Positions 58,390 to 64,000 of a stretch of 64,000 bases of DNA are shown in pieces. Position numbers and translations under genes: made by a program. The stretch is taken from contig BCJC01000007.1 in the NCBI GenBank assembly GCA_001600175.1, positions 954,115-1,018,114 of the forward strand, read 5' to 3'. This DNA comes from Erythrobasidium yunnanense (lineage: Eukaryota > Basidiomycota > Cystobasidiomycetes > Erythrobasidiales > Erythrobasidiaceae). Each line of letters starts with the position of its first letter. The first letter of the stretch is position 1. Under the pieces are notes generated by a model that was not told the origin of the DNA, did no database searches, and worked only from the letters and a program-made list of their open reading frames with translations.

Positions 58390-58705
58390 TGTTCCTGGTG
58401 ATACAGTATCGGATAAAGAGGAAGAAAGACGTGATATTGCAGACAAAGATGGATGGTTCACAGCTAGTCTAATCTACTGCATGTCTATAAGATGCCAACC
58501 GAGATCACACAAACGCACATTACAGATACTGCCCTTCAATGTATTCCTCCCGAACCCAATAGCGGCCTACCGTGATCCTGATCCGCCTCTTTTGGCGCCC
58601 ATGTGCGACGACTATACTACCTATCATACCTTGCCCACAGACCCTCAGTGCTGATGGCCTGACTTCATTGATGTTCGCGAAGATCAGCACATAGCTCCCT
58701 CTTCC
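58390..58705. other. Intergenic, no gene seen
   Basis: About 315 bases between the proposed start of the ECM15-like gene and the 3' end of the sugar transporter gene. Nothing recognised. Confidence 0.45.
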
Positions 58706-60786
58706 CTAGGCCAGAGCGCGAGCCGGTCCACCGAACGACGCCATCGATTCGCTCCAAGGCGGGATAGGAGATCTAGGGGATAGTTCATGTTCTTCAGGCG
58801 GAGCGACTTTGGGAGATGAGAAAGGTGCCAGATTCGCAAAGTGTGGAGGTGTAGCACCTCTATTAGGGTACTCCGAGAAGGGGTACGGTCTATCGACTAC
58901 TGTGCTTTTCGTAAGATTTGTATCTGCCGCAGAGACGTGTACGGCGAATGACTGGGATGAAGGGCTGGTCTCGCCGCCGTTGCTCTCGATGACAGGGGAG
59001 AGAATCGATGGAACAGGTATATAGGTGCCAAACTTCGTATTGATAGAAATATTTGGGGAAGAAGGTGCGGAAGAGGTGTCGGGCTGGTTGTAGTAGTATG
59101 TCGCGGCTAGCACGACACTGCACCCGATGATGAATTGGAGAGTCACTTGGAAATTGAAGAGAATGACTCCTGCTGCAAAGGATATGATGATGGATAGGGA
59201 AGTAGCGAAGCCTATTATACTCAAGACATCAGCAGGTATGCTCATCAAGCGGAGAAATGCGCCTGACCTTTCGCGATGTTATCGCTGTATCGGATGACGA
59301 GCGCAGTAACGAGCCCACCGAACACTTGACAAAAGACAGTAGCCATGACCCACGGTCCAAAGTTCCCAAACAACCACGTCGGCGCGTCCGCTGTAAGCGT
59401 TTGCACAGCACTTGTCGATGTGCCGCTGAGCATGTCGCGGAGGGAGAAGTCTGGAAAGAGCGCTGCGAGAAGCGCCGGTGGAAGACTGAAGAGGGTGAGT
59501 TGGATATTGCGGACCCAGAGATCGGCTGTTGAGCCCTTGAGTACTTTCTCAAAATATACTCCTGCGAACCCGGAGGCTGAGAAATCTCGACGTCAGGACT
59601 AGATTTGCGAGAAGATAGCATTTGAAAACTCACTCATGCAGGCCATGACAACGGCTACGAAGCCAGTCATGCGATCCATAGTGCCGTCTTTGCTATGGCT
59701 AGAAGTGCTGGACGTGCCTTGGAGCTGTACGATCGCAACTCCGGCAGCTAACGCGACCAGACACATCCACTTCTTGCTACTCAGGCTCTTGTTGAGCATG
59801 ACCACGCTAAAGAAGGCGGTTGTAAGGATCTGCAGAATAATTCACCTGGTCAGCTCGTTTCATATCTCTTCTCGAGCAGACTTACCTTCGCTTGATACGT
59901 GACTTGGAAAGTCGCGACATCCAGATGCGACGCTGCTACGAATTGAAGCTAGAGCGATACCCAATTTTAGCGACTAGTTTGTGCGCAGCTCGCGTAGCTT
60001 TCCAAGCGAGAATGCTTGCTCACATTGTTCTGTAGAACATAACAACATGCTGGTACAGCCAGCTTCCAGCAGTCCGGGCTGACATTAGAACAACGTGCAT
60101 CAGCTTGGCTTCCACTTCAGAGCTACCGCATAGGCGTTGTGTTGACCCACCTGAAACACGCAGTTGCTAGCTTTGCTGTGCGGTATTTCCACTGCTCCAA
60201 GTCTTTCCACCATCGCGGATCCGCGTACAGGGACGGTGTATGGTTTGTTGAATTGGGATTGAGTTTGCGCTTCCACGACTCTTCGCTGCCTATGGACATC
60301 TCTCTGTTCCGTCCTACAGACATGCTGAGGCGTTTCCCATGCCCTGTAAGCCCTCCATTGGGATGATGGCCGTGGTGAGGCTGAGAATGCGCTCCTCCAG
60401 CAGCGGCCGTCGCTTCCAGCTTCTCGGCGACTACGGCTGCGCCAGAGGATGTCGATACATTGCGTATTGGGTGGTGCTCGACGTTGTTGAGCGCTATTAC
60501 AAAACTGATTGAGCCTTTGAGGATCTCGTTCAGGAGGACTGCCGCTGCCGCAGAGTAAGGTTTGGCGTTTGGCGCTGTCCGAGACTGCACAGAATCATAG
60601 CATACACGCTGTCAGCTATCTTATCATCGTTAGCGTTTTCTTTCAAAATTGTCGGCGCACATGGTGTAGGAGGATCGCGAGGGCGCTGTTCTGGACGGTC
60701 AACGTGACGAGCGAGATGAGCGAGTATGGAATAGCTGTCCCAGCGATGGACAGTGATGGTACTGCAGCGGCATCGTCGCTGGGCAT
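58706..60786 (-). CDS. Nucleotide-sugar transporter (SLC35A / UDP-galactose transporter family)
   Basis: Seven exons: 60786-60661, 60584-60151, 60078-60024, 59948-59886, 59829-59634, 59576-59268 and 59211-58706, giving 562 residues. The conserved core is recognisable: YSLISLVTLTVQNSALAIL, SRTAPNAKPYSAAAAVLLNE, AVPACCYVLQNNLQFVAA, FQVTYQAKILTTAFFSVVML, MTSGFAGVYFEKVLKGS and GFATSLSIIISFAAGV. About ten membrane helices are expected in the Golgi membrane, exchanging UDP-sugar for UMP. It is much longer than usual (about 330-400). There is a His/Ser-rich insert of about 90 residues after the second helix and a Pro/Ser-rich tail of about 120 residues. Substrate choice (UDP-galactose or UDP-GlcNAc) cannot be told. 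Confidence 0.9.
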
Positions 60787-61435
60787 TTTGTAGATATCGC
60801 TATCAAGCCAAAGTCTTCAATTCAAAGTCTTGAAATTGCTTGAAGGAAAGTGTTACAAAGAAAACAAGGGAGCCTTTGCTCTCTATCTACACATCCCACT
60901 ACTGCATCACTGGTACCACAACTCCCTTAGGCTCAATCTGCAAGCGACCTACCGCCAAAAAGGCAGGCGGGCCTGCATAGCGGATCTTTTAGCGAGCACA
61001 CGTGCGAGACAGTCGCGTCCCGAAGATCAAGATGGAAGCATCATTTTTTACGTTCTATGCCATCATACTCTGCGCGTTACACCGAGTGAAGTAGGAATGG
61101 AGAAGACTAGCTCCAGCTGCAGATGGAAGATCGTGTCCAACGACCTTGTGAGCACCCTATAGTGAGTCCTCTGCTCCAAAGGTGGTCTTGCTTATCTCAT
61201 GCCAGATGTGCTCCTGCCTCCTCTGCCGAGAATGCCAGTCTCATGCCTGAAGACGAGTATCGGCGAGGGCGAGTCGCTGACTCTCCCTAGGTGAATGTCC
61301 GAGGGTGTGCCTTATCTCCCAAGCTTTCAGCGGTCGTGTTCGCAGTCACTTCCACTGCAAGGTGAATTTTGGCAGCCAGCGCCCAGCCGGTAGCATCGAT
61401 AGCCTCTTGGCACTGATGTCTCTTTATTTGAGTGC
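60787..61435. other. Intergenic, no convincing gene
   Basis: About 650 bases between UPF1 (3' end) and the transporter start, both on the minus strand. A plus-strand frame of 110 codons at 60830-61162 has no homology I recognise and overlaps the transporter promoter, so I did not call it. Confidence 0.45.
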
Positions 61436-64000
61436 CTAAAAGTCGGTGATTTGGGTAGACAGGGACACCTGACTTCGTGCATCGTCGTCAGGCGGCATAG
61501 ACTTGTACTCCGTTCCAAAGTGGCCTGGATTTCGGCGGAGTCTGTCTGCCTGGCTGAAAGCGACGCTGCCTGCGATACTGCTGGTATCGTCAGCCAGAGC
61601 ATGCGGATCCTGCGACATCAGGTCTTGAGAGATGGTGGCTGCCAACAATATTGATCATATCAGCTGTTGATCGCTGAAGTGCCAAAAGGGCAGTCTTACA
61701 TGAAGCATAGCTTCTTCCGCTGAACGGCCCTGGTCCAAACGACGGTAATCCCGAGTTGTAAGTAGCTTGCGATCGCACAGACTGTGCATCACTAGGAATA
61801 CTTCCCACTGCCGAGTAGAAGCTCTGATCGAATCGAGTAGGTCCGTCAGAGCGTCTTGAATCGACTGCTAGACCGCCATTTAATGCTTCTCGAGCACTGA
61901 TGCCAAAGCGTTCGGGACGGTCGAGGGGTCGACGGGGCTTGCTGAATTGGATCATGCTTGGCTGCAGGTTGTTCAGCGGTCCTTCGACGAGCGTGCCCTT
62001 CTCCTTGTAGTGAGTAAGCAGATGATGCCAAAGTGCGTGCTGCAGACCAAGTTTGTCAGCTTCGTACCGCTGCAAGCGGTCACAATAGCGTCATGTACCT
62101 TGCTGAGCACCCGCGGGTTACCCAAAATAACAAGACCGTACTTAGCTCTCGTAAGAGCGACGTTAAGACGTCTTGGATCGTTCAAGAACCCAATACCCTG
62201 ATGCTCATTACTTCGGACACACGAAAGGATGATGTAATCCTTCTCTCTTCCTTGGAAAGCATCCACACTTGCTACTTCGATCTCCTTGTAGAGGTCTTTG
62301 CGCAAAGAACCGTTGAATTGCATGAAGTTGGTGATGTAGGAACGTTGACCTTCGTAGGGAGTGATGATGCCGATTTGAGAAGGTACGACTCCAGACTTGA
62401 AGAAGCGGGTGACGATCTTTTCGACATTCGACGCTTCGGTTCTGTGAGCAAATAATAAATTGAATCAGCTCAAGCCGCTAATGCATATTAGACGGGTCTG
62501 CCGCCCACCTGTTGAGATACGAAGTACCGCTCGAACTGATTTCCTCCTGACCCAAGTTCTGATGAAAGTACATGGGCGTAGAAGGCTGCGGCCACGGGAA
62601 GTCCACATTCTTCCTGATTCTCTCAGGCGCAGTAACACCATTTTGTAATGTACCTTCGTAGAACATGTTTGAGGGGAATTCAGATAGGCAGGGATGCATT
62701 CGATACTGGACTTGTAGACGGATAGGCTTGTTTCCGAGCAGAATCAGGCGCTCGAAAAGAGACTGGTTCAAGCCGGCTTTAGCGGCTTTCTTGCTCATGA
62801 TGGTGGGTCCGAGCTGGGAGTGATCTACGAAAGTTATTCGGCTTAGCGATGCCATGCATGTCGGATCGTTGGAGTTATTTACCTCCCACGATAACAAGCT
62901 GCTTCACGCCAAACGTAAGCGGGATCATGCATTCAGGCTCGGTCTGCAGCGTGTTGAATTAGCACATAGAGTTAGAACCCTGTTGACTTGAACTTACTGC
63001 CTGCGTGGCCTCATCGATGAGTACTGTTCTGAACTTGATTTTGCTGAGTCTTGGATCTCCGCATCCTACACAAGTACAGCAGATAACATCTGCATTTGCC
63101 AGTATCTCCTTCTCGCATGCTCTCGTTAGAGCTTTGAATTTCCTCTCATCGCTACTTGACAATTCGCCCTGTTCCGTCTTGAGCTGGATCAATTTCTGCA
63201 ACTCTGGATGAGTATCGTTATTCGCGACTTGTTCATGCAGTGTCAGGAAGGAGATGGAGGAATCCAAAGCTTCGCGAGACTTGGCTGTTACTCGAACAAC
63301 TTTTAAACCCGTTTGATGGATCTTCTCGGTCAGTTGGTCGACGGCGACATTGGAAGGTGCCGTTACTAGTACTTGGCCGGGATTCATCTTGGCGAGATGA
63401 TAGACGATGGAAGCCGACGTGACTGTCTTTCCTGTACCAGGCGGGCCCTAAACCATTCCCGATGTTCGTCAGTCCACCGTTTTATAGGCTCGTAATCTTG
63501 CGTTCAACGCTCACCTGAATTAGACTTAGAGGCTTCTGAAGCACGCTCTTGACAGCATACATCTGCGAGTGATTCAGATCTGGCAGATTAGGTGCCGAGA
63601 CTCGTTTCGGCATCTGTGTTCTCAGTACTTGAGGCGGTGCAGCATCGTGGCCCATCAATTTATGGTAGATGTAGCCAGATACACTCTGTTCGTCCACTGC
63701 AAAAGTCTTCATGGCCAACTGCATGCGGTCGAAAGAGGTGGACTTCCAGACGAAATCGGCGGAGAAGTTCAGGGTGCAGTCGTGTGGAACACCGTCGTTG
63801 CGGCGGAGCTCGATGCCGATCTCGTCAGATACGTCTGTAGAGACCCGATGTGTAAGCAGAAATCGGCACGAGAAGGTTAATGACGGCCGGCCTCACTGTT
63901 CGGGATCTTGATGACATGCCCAACTCCCTCCCATGGCTTGTGCAGCTCTCCATTGTACTTGAGTCTGAGCTCATCTCCTACGGCCAATCTGACTTCCCCA
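61436..64000 (-). CDS. NAM7: ATP-dependent RNA helicase UPF1/NAM7, 5' part outside the window
   Basis: Visible exons: 64000-63897 (continuing off the edge), 63834-63515, 63447-62998, 62943-62883, 62824-62509, 62441-62099, 62039-61700 and 61638-61436. They code for about 700 residues of a superfamily 1 helicase: GPPGTGKT (motif I) starting right at an exon boundary, [11 protein letters not shown] (Ia), IDEATQA (II), [12 protein letters not shown] (III), [16 protein letters not shown] (IV), [22 protein letters not shown] (V) and [15 protein letters not shown] (VI). UPF1 is the core ATPase of nonsense-mediated mRNA decay. The N-terminal cysteine/histidine-rich UPF2-binding domain lies beyond the window. 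The tail is rich in SQ dipeptides, as in other UPF1 proteins. Confidence 0.96.

Noticed and set aside
60830-61162. Plus-strand frame of 110 codons between UPF1 and the transporter
   Set aside because: No recognisable motif, alternative start codon, and it lies antisense to the transporter promoter.

Overview
The window is nuclear DNA from a filamentous or dimorphic fungus, most likely a basidiomycete. Nearly every gene is cut by several GT-AG introns of about 45-100 bases with CTNAY-type branch points. Gene spacing is tight, with about 31 genes in 64 kb. The conserved proteins are fungal in type: a STE7/Fuz7-type MAPKK, a YPK-type AGC kinase with an N-terminal extension, a wax-synthase-like acyltransferase, and secreted proteins with an RGLPP motif. 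A member of Pucciniomycotina would fit, but that is a guess. I saw no rRNA, convincing tRNA, CRISPR array, LTR element or DNA transposon.

Left part (1-18.6 kb), mostly housekeeping: a gene start leaving the left edge, a BTB-like protein, a zinc alcohol dehydrogenase, a DUF1776 protein, YTM1 (60S ribosome assembly), RNR1 (dNTP synthesis), a STE7-like MAPKK, a membrane O-acyltransferase, exosome subunit RRP41 and NIF3.

Middle part (19-47.3 kb), accessory: six copies of one gene family are spread here, two on the minus strand (19.1-23.0 kb) and four on the plus strand (36.4-42.4 and 45.7-47.3 kb). Each codes for an N-terminal MYND zinc finger followed by about 350 residues that I cannot assign to any known domain. 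Exon lengths and intron phases are nearly identical between copies, including a 13-base microexon in the zinc finger. The two minus-strand copies look damaged and the four plus-strand copies look whole. Among them lie two tandem GT8 glycosyltransferases, a peroxisomal acyl-CoA oxidase with exons of 7, 9, 12 and 14 bases, a small secreted protein, a kinase fused to a C1 zinc finger, a CPD photolyase and a secreted histidine acid phosphatase.

Right part (47.5-64 kb): a YPK1-type kinase, two related secreted proteins, RCF2 (respiratory supercomplex factor), SNX4/ATG24, a serine-rich protein, an ECM15-like protein, a nucleotide-sugar transporter and most of UPF1, which runs off the right edge.

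Exon structures were worked out by hand from splice signals, reading phase and family similarity. In each multi-exon gene called intact the coding length is a multiple of three; two independent totals (RCF2 224 residues, ECM15 104 residues) match the lengths I recall for the yeast proteins. Single splice sites may still be off by a few bases, and first exons are the weakest part.
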